Origin: Echinometra lucunter
Lineage: Eukaryota > Echinodermata > Echinoidea > Camarodonta > Echinometridae
Length of the DNA stretch: 64,000 nucleotides
Direction: 5' to 3'
Assembly: GCA_029962745.1 (NCBI GenBank)
Contig: CM057156.1
Span: 2,270,559-2,334,558, forward strand
Made by a program: the position numbers and the translations under genes. The notes beneath the pieces were generated by a model. It was not told where the DNA came from, did not search any database, and saw nothing but the letters and a program-made list of their open reading frames with translations. Below, in pieces: positions 23,801 through 37,341 of this stretch. Numbering within the stretch: position 1 is the stretch's first letter; each line of letters starts with the position of its first letter.

Positions 23801-26524
23801 TCTAATAAGAAAAGTACATACTTTTTGTTCGGTAAATGCAATTTTTTGAAAGTAAATGTAGTTGAGATGCCAAAAAACTTAGCGTTTCTTCCTGTGGAAG
23901 AGGATTTACTTATAGCCTTTTCATAGGTCACGTTCTTTATTGGCATGGAATAAAGAAAACGTGACTTCGTTTAAAAGATTTTATCCCGTATAGCCTGCCT
24001 GCTTGTTGTCTGTACTTTATAAATCAAATAAGAGCAAAAACATAATGTGTGACGTATGTTCTGCTTGAGTGGTAATAAATCGTTTTAAAGAATTAATCAT
24101 GATTAAACCTTAATCTCTATTAAATTTCGTCCTTAAAAAAGATTAAGTTGAAATCAAGATGAAATAATTCGAAAGGATCACAAGACACGTGAATTTGCAT
24201 ACCTTAATCAGCTTTAATTCGTCTTTCCATAAAACTTGCTGAATCATTTTATATGCTATCGCTACTATGCCTCTTCTAACATACTTCTGTTACTTGAAAG
24301 ATAATACCTTATGCAATTTTTACAATATTTGTTTTGTCTATTATCAAATTTCAGTTGTTAATTTTAGATATTATTATCCAGTGTGTATATTGTTATGTAT
24401 TTTCTGTTAAATGAATATATTTCATTTGTATTTTGTTGTATTGAGAAATGAAACTAAACTAAACTAAAACCTCATTAAATTTATCACAAAATGTAATCAG
24501 CAATGCACTCCATCGTATCACTGATATATTTCTTTGAGCATTCTGTGAACACGATGAACTCCTAAACAAACAACTGACATGACTGAACTCAAATTCACCT
24601 TGAATAAAGGCTGCAACAACTTAAATGAAAAAAAAAAAATGTTTGCATAATGTGCCGTATCCAATATGTTCTGGAAACCATATAGTTACCAGATATAACT
24701 GCATGTGAGTGGATCCTATATACTAGATGCTAGATGACACTCACGGTGACACAAATCAAAACAGTAATCGAACTTCCGCTTTTAACAGGGTGGAATTATT
24801 GATACCTGGTTAACAATTTCCGAATGTACTTTACCACTTCTCTCTATGTGGGTCAAATCGATTTTGAATTCTCCTTGAATGTACACAACTATTTTAGGGT
24901 TAACTTATGCACTATGTCTGCTGCCGATGTAGCCATGAACTGCAGGTAGAGGCGGATTAAATATTATCGTTTGATGGGGGGGGGGGGGGGGGCACAACCA
25001 CGCGCTCCCTTTGAAAGCCTGGTCCTGCCTAGCTTAAAAGGTAAACCAAATTGTTCTATGTTCGTGTATAATAATCCATTTCAAATAATGTTATGACCAA
25101 AAGCCTCCTGGAAATGTTTTGTCAGAAATCTCTCGCAAGTAGGCCCCTCCTTGTTTTATTCTTACATAATCCTCGATCCGCCCTTCACTGCAGGGGTTTG
25201 CTCACTTGACTAAAGGACCGCGAGATCAAAGTCTCACGAGATCACATGCATAAACCTAACCGAATTTGAATAAGATTTGTTTTCCTTTCTCTGCCTGCAT
25301 GTCTCCATATAGATTTACGTCATTGGCCCCACCCCTCCCCACTGGAAAACGTTCACTTGCCCCTACTACATTTATACAATAAAAGATATTAAACATTAAT
25401 ATTTTTATAACGAAAACTTTGTAGATGAACATGATGAAAGACCATCAAACTTTCTCAAACTTAAGCAAGTACATAGCAACTCATTTTCTTCCTACATGTT
25501 TATATCATCGCACATGTACATCGAAATCAACCGGAGGGATGCCGCAATAGGGAAAGCCCAGCCAAATCTTCGACCCCCACACAAAAGTAATACAGATAAT
25601 GCTTGTGTTCATAGCAGTCGATGGGAAGGGGGGGGGGGAGGGCTACATGATACTTCAGTAGGTAGGAGGATGAAGTGTCATTATTACAAAATATTTTTTC
25701 AAAAATTACGTAATAGTAGGTTGGAAGGAATGATGAGCAAAGAATAGCAGGTGCGTACATGTGGGTTTGCGGGACTTCGGTCTCGTGGGCCTTCGTTCTC
25801 GCGGCCCTTCTGTCAACTGGGCTTGAACCTTACTGCACATACCATCATTATTTCTACCCCTTTTTCTAATCGGGGGCGTCGCGAGAAGGGGATGAAGGTG
25901 TGACACCCTTTAGTCTTTGATTTGTTTTCATTCTCCGTCATATGTTCCGCCGTGTTTTCTCTAAAATATACGTAGAAAACGATCTACAGAACACTCGTCC
26001 TGGCTCCTTCGTTGCAGGAAATATTTCAGACGATGTCTGATTCCGTGGTAACGGCAAACCATGATAATTAAGAACTGATTTTATCGTCTTATCATTTCAG
26101 TTTTGAAATATACTTTCTAAAGCATAAAAAGGAGGCTGGAAGCCTTACCGACCTATACGCTCTAATACTGATGATAATGATGACGGTAAATTAAAGTGGG
26201 AAGAAGGCATTGCCAAGAAAGATCATAAGATCATATCTAGTCTTCTCGCCGACGATATACGACATTACGGAGCATTGACCCATTTATGGTTTCCGATAGA
26301 TATAGCTCCATGAACTATAAATACTAAGTCGTGGCCGGCCAAGAATCGATGAATAAATCCAAGACTTTGTGGTTCGCTATCTCATGCCTGATGAGGAAAT
26401 TCCTACATGCATGACATGAATGCCTCATTTCCACGGTTTCCCCTCCTCCCTCCCTCCCGAATTCCCACCTCTCATCCTCTATACCCCCATTGCTTTGAGC
26501 TTTACTATTTCTTTACCTATTTTG

Positions 26525-26563
<39 letters not shown>

Positions 26564-27298
26564 CTTTTTCTTCTCTCTCTCCCTCTCTTTCTCTCTCTCT
26601 CTCTCTGTATTTGTCTCCCTCGCCCTCTCTGTTACTCTTTACAATCATGTACCATATCATAATTAAACGCTTGGTACTAAAAATCATCACCTGAATATTA
26701 CTACTATTTCATTATTCTCATGTTTTCGCGATTTAATGTTTTTCGATTCCCATAATATTGTACCTATACCTATTATTTTTTCAGAATTTCTCGGATTTTT
26801 TCCCATGAGCATTCACTCGTCTGTCATCTCCAGCGTGACTTCAATCAACCTTATTTTCATACTTCCAGATGAAATGAACATAATCCTGCTTTATTTATCC
26901 TTGCATATATTTTCTTTGCTTATTTCCGTGGGCATTTCTGCATCATGCACCGAGAGTCGTATAGTTGACTCTCGTGTCTATTATGCGTGAGATGACTACA
27001 ATATTTATGTTCCAAAGAAGTTGATATAAATATAGGGGGTGTTGATAGAAAAATATAAACAAGTGTATATATACAGAGACAGGCAACATCAGGAGGATGG
27101 GAGGGGTCATCTCCCTATTCTCTTATTCATGTCTTTTAATATTAATTTTTGATATTTCTCAATATAATTTACAATAAGCATGATAAAGCATTAACATTAG
27201 AGCTACGGCGCAAAGATCTCTTTCCCCCTGCTCAGTGCTTCTTAAATCCCTGCTCTCTTTGTCTCCAAATTTACATTTTCATATAGGCCTATGCCTGC

Positions 27299-27331
<33 letters not shown>

Positions 27332-28183
27332 CATTCTCTCTCTTTTTTCTCTCTCTCTCTCTCTCTCTCTCTTTGCATCTCTCTCTTTATCATTTAACTC
27401 TATCTCTCTGTCTCTTCCTCTTTATAAATCTCTCTCTCTCTCTTTGTGGATCCTATGCATGATGCCACAAGCGGATTTTAATGTATCCGCTCATCTGCTC
27501 ATAGCCCAAAATCTGCATGCGGTGAAAAGGGCGCGAGTTGACATGGTTTAAGAATGTAGAGGGGGTGTGAAGGGGGGGGGGCGGGGATCATAGTGATATC
27601 TACCAATAAGTTTGTGAAAATATGAATATACAATAAGGAAACGAATACTTGGAACGTATTCATCATAAGTGATATTTCCTCTATATCCATGACCTTTTCT
27701 CGCTTTGTCCATGTTTCTGTCGGGGAAGGAGGGTCATTACTTTACCTTAGGGAACTCCTTGTCTCCCTTAATGAAAACCATATGTTCCACTTGCCAAGTT
27801 AACATTCAGACGTAGGTCTACCGACTAGTTGGAAAAGCAAATGGCCCCCAAGCAAGTCGCAAAAATACTTCAGACTTCGTAGATCCTGCGATAAAATGTT
27901 TTGATGTGAAAGTTTGAAATGATTAATTTCCGTGTTGAAAAAGTTCGTGTTATCTGAGGGAACGGCAATTTCTCATGCTGTGCATGAAAGCTGCGTATGA
28001 AGTAAACTAGTCCTGCAAAGTTTACTTCCATAAATCTGAAAATTTCAGAGCGGGATTTTTTTTTTCATTTTGATATAAGAGATTGGTTTAGAACGATCGT
28101 CGTCATCTTGTCTGCATGTAACTGCATATATATACTTCGCCTTTTTAAATGATTAATTGAAGAAATGCTTATTATACGACTCA

Positions 28184-28632
28184 TTATCCGCGATTCAGTG
28201 AGTATGTTTGTGTTGTATAGTTATGCTCTGTTTTGAGTTCGGAACATGTTACATAACTTAGGACGGACAATGTTACCTTGTGGAAAATGGTAGAGTCAGA
28301 AGACGTTACCAAAACATTATCCGGGATATGAACAAATTTTGTGGTTACACTTTCAAAGCAATCGGAGAATATTACGTGAATTGTTGGGCTCAACGTTGTC
28401 ACTGAATTTGTTAATGATTCATTTGGAGAAAGAACTTGGAGAGACTGACAGGAAATGCAAATAAGCTTTACGTTGTTTTGTGATCGGAGTCAATTCAAAA
28501 CCAACGGATACTGGTATCAATGGAAGTTCAGTCATTGTATTTCTCAAACAAGTAAATAAACAATAGGGACATTTTAGTCGTTTACAACAGACAGATAAAG
28601 AGCTTGTAGGTCAAACTGCAACCCAATCAACA
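28184..28632. other. 5' flank of the broken receptor copy
   Basis: Reverse complement of about 15416-15863 in the left arm. The segment before the start codon is similar in both arms, so any shared promoter would lie here. I could not identify a convincing TATA or initiator element. Confidence 0.3.
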
Positions 28633-31112
28633 ATTGGCTGGTCTGAAAATACATCTTCGTTATGGTTTCTTTGCCTTTGCCTTCTATCATCTTCCAAGGA
28701 ACAGAGGCATTCGTATTGAAAGAGGCCTACCAATGTCACACTTTACATAGGTGAGACCAATAACCCTGATATGTGATGTGGACTGATGAAAGTGTAACAC
28801 CATTACTATGGTACCATGTCAGTAAGCACATCTTCATAAGCGAAGGAGGGTCACCTCTATCATAATGATGAACTGCCAAGGAACTACTTGTTCACGTCGA
28901 CGAGGGAATTCGATCATTTAACTTGCAAATTACCGATTGCTGAAATAAGAAATTCAGGCTGGTACGAATTGGGGTATCGTAATACCGGAATGTGTATAAG
29001 CGTTTGGGAACCCTGCTTATGTCATGGTCCGAGAGCGACAAACGAACCACCCGAGGCGATACTTGCACGGCCAGTTTGTAGGGTGACCATCAGCTTGCCG
29101 ATGACACATGATAAGGAGCTTGAAATCAACGTCGACTGTTCATGGACCAATGGACGTTCAACCATCCAACCATCTCTATTTTACAATGACGCTCTAGTCG
29201 AACCTAACGCTACCCTTTGGGAAATCGCATCGTAAGCAGGGTTTTTGTTGCCATCGCAGGGTATCGAGGGCTTCGTCTGTGTTTAAATCATGGAGAATTC
29301 GACGTGGCGATCAATCGACGTGCGAATGTCGTTTCTGCTCAGATTAGCACGTATTCGAATGGATTCCACTTGTTAATGAGTCCATGAAGGTAACGTGGCA
29401 AATTTCACCTGCAGTATCGATGGTCATGGACATAATTCAATTGATTATCAATCATCAAAGATGGCGAGAATCTAGGCAGATCAAAGTCAACAGATACCCT
29501 TCAGATTCAGTTTACACATGTTCTCCAAGATAATAACACACTGGTAGAATGTATCGCGTCTGATATTCCAGGGACCTGATCAGCATAGTTGTCCTTTCTC
29601 CGAATCCTTCCAGCCATTCCGACTACCACAGATACCAGCACCACGACGGTTACCACCGCACGGAACAAAATACTCTTGCACCAACTTTTGCTTCTGCTAT
29701 GAAAACCATAACTTGTTCATGATTGTCATTATCATTGCATCAACTATAAACGCTTATATTTTGCATTCCTCGCAGTGGTTGGTGTGATTGCTCGCCGAAA
29801 GCGAAGGAAAGTTGCGCTCCATCAGGCTACCTACAAGTCTGAACCAGCTGTAGAGCTTGTAGAAACTACAATGGTATTAGATGACACCGATGAACTTGTG
29901 CTAAGAAGAGCATCGATGACGTTTCTGCGTATGCCGTATCAATGGCTGCTACCCCTGAGGGTGGTCCGATACTTTCCATCCTTCTCTTCCTCGAGCACTC
30001 TGCAAGACGATCATCTCTACCTGATGAAATCTTCCACTATCAGGAACTGAAGACAGTATCAGCGCAAGAGGCTTCCGAGATAGAAAGCAATCTGTACCAT
30101 TCGTCGTCTACTCTAAACCAGAGGAGATGATCTTCGGAAATGGGCGTCACAGGGCATGACTACTTCTAATACAATGAATCTAGTGGAAGTGTTAATGAGC
30201 CTGATGCTTTGTCTGTGATCTACGCAAAACGGATAAGCCTAAGATTCGAAATGGGCTTCGCAAGGAGCTGGTGCTTTGAAAGGAATAGTATTTCAGTGAA
30301 AGCAGAGAATTTGTTTCATCGAAAGCATCTGCACCTGGGCCGCTGTATGCGATGCCAGATAAACCTACAACATCTCATCATAAAGTCCCAAATCGCTTCC
30401 AAACTATGCTAAGCCTAACAAGAAGAAAAAGGGGAGATACCCTGTCGCAGAAGTTGGAAAATCTTCTCTGATGCCCTCACCAAGGACTAGGAAATGGATG
30501 TCGATGACTAAAGGCGCGTGAAGATTGAGAGTTCCCCCCAGAGATCTCTCTTCGCCGAGATCGAAGCTCGTCGCAAAGTGGGAACGACGATCATTTCAAT
30601 CCGTTAGAGTCGTCAGACCCCTCACCAGACGTCAAAAACCCAGGTCAAACCCTGAGACGCCATTCACCCATCTCCCCTCCTCTCCACTCTACGCAGACCC
30701 TGATGAGTTCACACCCTCTACATCGCTGGAGACCAAGATGGTTATGACAAAATTGAAATACTACAGTCGTCCCTCATCAATGAAGTGAGAAAGGTTATTA
30801 AAGAGTCCTCATTATGAAAGCATAAACAGTGAAAACGACCTCACAAATAAGACGGAGAAGAGATGCTTTCGAAGCACGGCTGATACCATGGAAGAATCCC
30901 GTACCACATCTGTGTATGAAACAGAGGCAGAAGGAACCACTGAAAGCAACTCAGATTTACTTGAGGACTCCTATGAGATACTTGAAAGGGATTCTCTGGA
31001 CATCTTGTTGACTGACCACGACGAGTCCGAGACGGTGAATGATTCAGAGAGTGAGACAGAAATGGTTCTCAACCCGCACTATCAAATGTCCACCTTAAAA
31101 CAGATATTGTAA
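28633..31112 (+). pseudogene. Broken copy of the Ig receptor (right arm)
   Basis: Same gene as 12935-15415 in opposite orientation. The ATG of the left copy is disrupted by an inserted T (ATTGGCTGG near 28634). The Ig region is scattered over several frames; 28888-29235 keeps EIRNSGWYELGYRNTG, where the second Ig1 cysteine is replaced in part by a frame or base change. The TM and tail region is split into short frames, and only the last about 74 codons (30888-31112) match without a break to the TAA. Most differences are single-base gains or losses. At about 29700 the copy has four As where the left arm has three, which would restore the stalk-to-TM frame of the left copy. It is either a true pseudogene or an allele with uncorrected read errors. 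Confidence 0.85.
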
Positions 31113-32144
31113 TCAGCTTGGATCCCTAATTGTGTCAGTAAAAACATTGATAGACCTCAGCATAACTACACGACCAACTGCGACTGAATGTTTACTGAGC
31201 TTGCCGTAAATATATGTATTATGTAATCTTCAAAATGTATATTGTATCGCATGTAAATGCTAAGATGAAAAAGCAGGGATATATTTTTCAAACAGCTAAA
31301 TCGCATACCAGGCAGTACCCAGCATACCCAATGCTGCCCTCATTTGGCAAAAGGAAGCAAGTGGCAAAAGTGACATTTCCTGTAAAAGAGCAAAATGTAA
31401 CTGTCTTTACACTGACGTCAAACCTTAATGTCTTGCGTAATATGTCCCTTAACATGATGAGTGTTCACGCATAAAATTTGGCCTGGAAGAAGAGCACACT
31501 AGGTTTAATATGAAAATATCAATAACTCAGATTTGATTGATGACACTTGCTTACTTTTGCCAAAGTAGGGCAGAATGGTATGGCGTTCCTACAGACGATC
31601 GAGAACTTCTCCCAGTGTACATGTACGAGAGTGGGAATCCACTCTTTGTGGAATCAGATTAAAGCCCATCGCACGATCGGTCTGCGATTCGAGGAATTTG
31701 TTAAAGCACTTTAGATGCAAATTCAAACATGTTGAATCTTAGTGCTCAACGTTCTGAATAGTCATATGAATACTAAAATCGAAATTCCGGGCCGATGCGA
31801 GCCTCCCAGTGGAAGAAAAAGCGAAATCAATAGCGAATCGTAGTGATGTCACAGGCCTAGTGTTGCGATTGTCTACGATTTGAATCAGATTTGGCCTTTA
31901 CTCAAACAAAAAGGCTTGCAGTGAACCAAAATTTAGACGTTCCGGACTTCCATAAGGATAATTTCAATGGTTGAAATTCTATAATTGATGAAATATAAGA
32001 TTTTTTTCCATAATCGGGTCGTAGTCAGATCGTATAATGTGCGGTGGCCTTATCGGGATCAATTCGTTAAGGAGTAGAAATTGATTCTCAAGAATAATTC
32101 AAACCACTACTCTGACGTCTGTTCCAGAATGAACGGGGGGGGGG

Positions 32145-32465
32145 GGGGGGTGTTTCATAATGCTGTTCGTAAAGTTACGAATGACTTTACGAACAACTGG
32201 AATATGGCAAGCCAAGTGGGATTCCCAAATTTTTCCTGATGCTTTAACAAAGTGTGTCAGCATTTCCAGTAATCTTGATCAAGTTTTTGCAAAAAATATA
32301 CTTTGCAATAAAAATATTTGTTAACAATAGTTATGTTGATATGTCTGCATAATTCACCTTTAGCTGATACTATTTATGATGATTGAGAATCCCATTAGCC
32401 TGCCATATTCAAGTTGTTCGTAAAGTCGATCGTAACTTTACGAACAGCTTTATGAACACCTCCCC
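32145..32465. mobile_element. Palindromic MITE, copy A in the right arm
   Basis: Reverse-complement partner of 11540-11865, with the same terminal TGTTTCATAA and CGAACAGCTTTATGA blocks and flanking G and C runs of different length. Confidence 0.8.
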
Positions 32466-32879
32466 CCCCCCCCCCCCCTTGAGTGGGTTCAACTCCCAAA
32501 GAAAGTGGCCCCTCATAATTATGAGTAAAATCTTGGATTTCCACTTTCTGCCCCACTATTCGTGATTCTGCACCTTGAGTAGGAAGAACTTTTTAATGCA
32601 GTATCTAAAACGATTTATGTTTCGTTCGAGTTTAAGTTGCCGGTGGCCTCATCCTTTCAGCAGCCTAAACTTGTGTATTGTGTACATGAAATCAGATTAG
32701 CGTTTCGGAAAAGGTTCAATATTCAGTCACGTGGGATCACTAATCTGAGATAATTCGCTATTTGAAATGTAGTTTTATTTTCAAAATGCCTTAATGTCGA
32801 AATCCAACTCATGATAGCCTCCGAAGTGTCTAAGATTCGCTTTAATATTGATTTTCTTAATTTACAAAATGACTGTATA

Positions 32880-33379
32880 NNNNNNNNNNNNNNNNNNNNN
32901 NNNNNNNNNNNNNNNNNNNNNNNNNNNNNNNNNNNNNNNNNNNNNNNNNNNNNNNNNNNNNNNNNNNNNNNNNNNNNNNNNNNNNNNNNNNNNNNNNNNN
33001 NNNNNNNNNNNNNNNNNNNNNNNNNNNNNNNNNNNNNNNNNNNNNNNNNNNNNNNNNNNNNNNNNNNNNNNNNNNNNNNNNNNNNNNNNNNNNNNNNNNN
33101 NNNNNNNNNNNNNNNNNNNNNNNNNNNNNNNNNNNNNNNNNNNNNNNNNNNNNNNNNNNNNNNNNNNNNNNNNNNNNNNNNNNNNNNNNNNNNNNNNNNN
33201 NNNNNNNNNNNNNNNNNNNNNNNNNNNNNNNNNNNNNNNNNNNNNNNNNNNNNNNNNNNNNNNNNNNNNNNNNNNNNNNNNNNNNNNNNNNNNNNNNNNN
33301 NNNNNNNNNNNNNNNNNNNNNNNNNNNNNNNNNNNNNNNNNNNNNNNNNNNNNNNNNNNNNNNNNNNNNNNNNNNNNNN
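32880..33379. other. Assembly gap (500 N)
   Basis: Exactly 500 Ns, directly after the right arm. The junction of the duplication with the HSD17B4 side of the window is therefore unseen. Confidence 0.99.
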
Positions 33380-34790
33380 TCATTATACACAAACAAAAAC
33401 AAAAACAAAAAACTCATACACATTAATAAATTGATATCTTTCACATTATATTTCATCAATAATTCATAATTTATCAATATAAAAATTTATCCCAAGAAGC
33501 AACATGATAAACTTGAAAAAAACATGAATCTCACATTTAAAAATTGCCATTTCACACAATTTTCTTCAGGAAGTGTCATTAATGTGCTTGTAGACACAAC
33601 AGGAAATTTTCATCATCATTCCAAGTCTATCAAACATCCTCAAACTTCCTCTCAAAATTCCTCCAAAATGTCAAGCAATAACATCCTAAACAGGTTTAAG
33701 GCAAAGTCATTAGAAAATAAAACATTTATCAATACGTACAGACATGTAGCATCAGTGTACATGTAGGTGCCAAAAAAGTATTCTCTTCCAGAACTTTTCA
33801 AATGCTTCATGCTTTTGGAGGAAATGGTTAATCCTTTGATAGAGTATCACCCTTTCTCATTATATTACTATTTCAGCATGGCATAAAAGGAATGCAAATT
33901 ATTCAAAATGAGATACGATTTATAATCGTATAATCTATAATTGATAATCAAGATTCATGATCATACACATAATGGTAGCATGCAATAAAAATACATGTAA
34001 ATCACTATGGTTGAGTTATGAAGATATTTAAACATTCTGAAGCTTCAGGCCCATGTCAGCATTAAAGAATGCAAAGGCAAATTGTCTCCTTAACATGCAT
34101 CGTTTGATCATTCATAACCTAAATTATTCCTGAGTTTTCAAGAAACACAACTCGTCATAAAGCTTACATCGAACATAACACATGCCTTAACCTACCAATC
34201 TTATACATTTAGGGACAGTTTAGGTACGAGTGAAATAAAGTAATTCATTTCTTTTAATGACTACATTTAGGGATTTTTAAAGTTTGGAAAAATGAATTCC
34301 TCAACTACACAGTTTATATAAAAAAAAGCATACCCAAATTTGACATCTTCTAATTTTAAAAAAAAAAAAACAGATGTGACCCTGAAATTTATGTCAAGGT
34401 AAATAATAACTAATATTATCTATATAGGGCATTTTAGCGGCGCATTAAAAACACATATTTTTTGTCTGTATGATTTGTCTGTGCAATATCAGAGCATATT
34501 GTATAAAACGCCAAATTCCCCATAGGCTCATGTACAAAATTTGCAGTGCAATATTATGCGATATTGCATGGTCTCTTCGCGTGCGCGCAATAAAACAAAC
34601 ATGCGCAATCAGGATTACAATGCGTGGATACGCAATACACGCAATGCACAAACGACACTTTGATGACGTCATAAAGAGGTAAGTCAAACTTGTGTGATCA
34701 AAATAAATGTACGATGGGGGCCCTTTTTAGTTGCTGGAATGACATTTATTGAATTTTAAATCCCTTTCCTGTTGGGTATAGATAATAATA

Positions 34791-34934
34791 ATTATATTGG
34801 ATGGCTTTATTTCATGGAATACCAGGAATATTCCACTCGTTCGGGCCAATATTGCACTCATCTTCGTTTCGTGCAATATTGGCCCTAATCCGTGGAATAT
34901 TCTCCGGTATCCCATTCAGAGCCATCCAATATAA
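34791..34934. mobile_element. Near-complete palindrome, MITE-like
   Basis: ATTATATTGGATGGC at the left pairs with GCCATCCAATATAAT at the right, and GAATATTCCAC and GGGCCAATATTGCAC pair inside, leaving a very short loop near 34862. It would fold into one long hairpin. It is non-coding and its family is not identified. Confidence 0.8.
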
Positions 34935-35120
34935 TATAAATATTCTGTTTCAGGATTCTTTCAAAAAGTATTGTCAAAATCCTCTTGTTCCAGGTTTGGG
35001 CTGAAGCAACAGTCAAAAGTCCTAATGCATTTGTTATTTCAATCTGAAAGCTATTGGCAAGTTATTAAACCTTCAAATGATGTATGTTACATTCATACAT
35101 CAGGCTTACAGAATAATAAA

Positions 35121-35411
35121 ATTATACTACGAAACTGCAAATCATTTTTTTTATAATTAAAATTACATTTTGGAGAAAAGATTTTGGGTCTGTAATGTAA
35201 ACAAGAAAATACTAAAATGTGAAATTCTTTATAAAAGTTTTAAAACATGAATGTAAATCACTATGTTATTATACTACGAAACTGCAAATCATTTTTTTAT
35301 AATTAAAATTACATTTTGGAGAAAAGATTTTGGGTCTGTAATGGAAACAAGAAAATACTAAAATGTGAAATTCTTTATAAAAGTTTTAAAACATGAATGT
35401 AAATAACTACC
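35121..35411 (+). repeat. Tandem duplication of a 147-bp unit
   Basis: The unit beginning ATTATACTACGAAACTGC at 35121 repeats at 35268. The two copies differ only by a T-run length and a few bases (for example GTAATGTAAAC against GTAATGGAAAC), so the duplication is recent. It is non-coding. Confidence 0.9.
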
Positions 35412-37122
35412 GGTATGTGATTTACCTATATGGCGAATATAATTATAGCTGCATAGATCATTTTATAATCAGTCTGTGAAAGTATCATATCAAAGAACCA
35501 TATTAACTCTCATAGCATGAATATAGAATTGCTTCAGTTTACATTAAAAAATGCTTAATATTTATTTTCATCAAGCTTACTCTTCACTTTAGTCTTGTAC
35601 TAAAGTCTTATGATAGGAAGTAAGTTAGTGAATGAAAGCAAGGTATATGAAACAAAATCCACTAAAGGTTGAAGCATTATTACCTGCTTGACCACAAAGA
35701 GTAGAGGATTTTTTTCCCTTTCATATGCATGATGAATGCCAGTATAACTTTTTCCTTTTATCATAGCTCTTGATAAAATGTCAATCACAGAATTTAACTA
35801 CAGGTGAAGGGAGATTTCATTTCAATTTTCAAGCTCTCCATCATAACCACTCCACTGAAAATATTCCAGTCAATATTCAAGAAATTATGGAAATAATAAG
35901 CGCTATAGATATGTAACATGATAAATGCCTCAAGAAAGACCTCGACCGCAAAATTCTCTTTGTAAATGAATGGCACGAGTGGGTGGAAACAGATGTAGCA
36001 TACAACAGAGGCTCGGCAAAGGACTCACAATATCTGTGTATCGTAGCTTACAAAAGTACCCTACATTCCTATAAAATTTTATTTTGTTATGGAATCTATT
36101 TATCATGAAAGAGAACAATCATCAAGAGGCATTTTGCTCTGTATGTCAGGCATTCAGTGCCACTACACTATATTCAGAATATGAGCATTAGATATTACAT
36201 CTATATCAAAATAAGAAATATTGGAAGTTCAAATATATTCTCAATTAACATAAAAACCACTAGTGAGATAGACTAGGCACCTTATCAAAAGTCAGAGCCA
36301 ATTTGGGAAGCGGCTTTTAGCGTCTTTCCCGCTCAGCCTTTTTTTCTTCCAATCCTCACAATTCTCCACAGACAAAACAACGGGGAATCGGGAAAGCCAA
36401 TTGAAAGTAAAAGAACGGTCACCGAGGAGACGATCAAAGACGCGGGACAAGACTTTTGATAAACAGCCTTAGTCAACATGTGTTAACCATTAACACCTAG
36501 AATGTTGGGTAAAGTGTAGGGGCATTATATGATACATACTAACTGTACACGAATGATTTTTTTTCTTTTTAGGAGATCAGTACACTTCAATTTTCTATCC
36601 TTCCTTTTGAGGGAATTTTCTGCATCAAGTGTGATAGAGGCTACATGGCTAATGCACCCCTGATGATTTGGAATGAAAATTATGAAAAGCTCATTTCAAC
36701 AAAGACATTGGGTCAGGGTAATAGGTCAGGGTTCAAGCTGGTTCACAATGCAGTGAAAAAAACCCCTCAGTAAACCAGTTTGCTTATACAAATAAATGGG
36801 AAATGAGTCGGTAAAGAGACAAACAAACGCGGGGCAAGAGGCATATATTTTGGCTCCTGGCGGCAAACAGATGCGGATCAATCAAGTTTCTTACAAAGTA
36901 AACATTAAATACGATGTCACAAGTTTGTCTGTGCAACTTTTAGCAAAACTCTCTTCTATTTGCAAAAATTTAAATAACATGGGGTTTGCTGGGGATTTTC
37001 CGCTGGATATCTGAGTGAGCCTTTAAGCTCGTAATACGATCTGTATCAGGTTAATAGGGTCAGGACTAAATATAGAGTTTTGGATCTGAGTTGTAGATTG
37101 GAATTCTCGCATTTCACAAAGC

Positions 37123-37341
37123 ATGCGTCACCAATGTCCGTACCATGAGAGGCTTAGTTTCTCATTCACGGGTCGACAACTATTTCCAAGAGAGCAGACG
37201 TCACATGTGAGAGTAGATCAAATGAAGAAATATTTAACTGATCAAGGGATCCCAAGTGCAGGGAAGAAGGGTAAGTTAGAAGAACTAGCAGTCAGAGCCC
37301 AGGGTAAACATGAAGTGTTTAAGAAGTCAGTAATCACTTAG
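37123..37341 (+). pseudogene. SAP-motif-like ORF fragment
   Basis: A 72-codon ORF contains VDQMKKYLTDQGIP followed by GKKGKLEELAVRAQG. This fits the two-helix SAP motif (helix, turn with Gly, KxELxxLAxxA-like second helix), which binds DNA. SAP-like segments of this kind occur in repeated, transposon-associated genes of invertebrates. It lies on the strand opposite HSD17B4, about 200 bp from that gene's stop codon, with no supporting neighbouring exon. It is probably a relic of a repeated gene; chance similarity is possible. Confidence 0.35.

Larger units (their letters stand above)
23801..32879. repeat. Right arm of the 9.1-kb inverted duplication
   Basis: Reverse complement of 11129-20244 over its full length, including receptor gene, MITEs, LINE end and microsatellites. 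Compared with the left arm it has many one-base indels, often in short homopolymers, plus scattered substitutions. It runs directly into the gap at 32880, so its outer end is not known. Confidence 0.93.

Noticed and set aside
11129..32879. Missed-adapter read artefact as cause of the inverted repeat
   Set aside because: Such artefacts give near-identical arms without a spacer; here there is about 3 kb of unique spacer and the arms differ by many substitutions. A misplaced haplotype remains possible.
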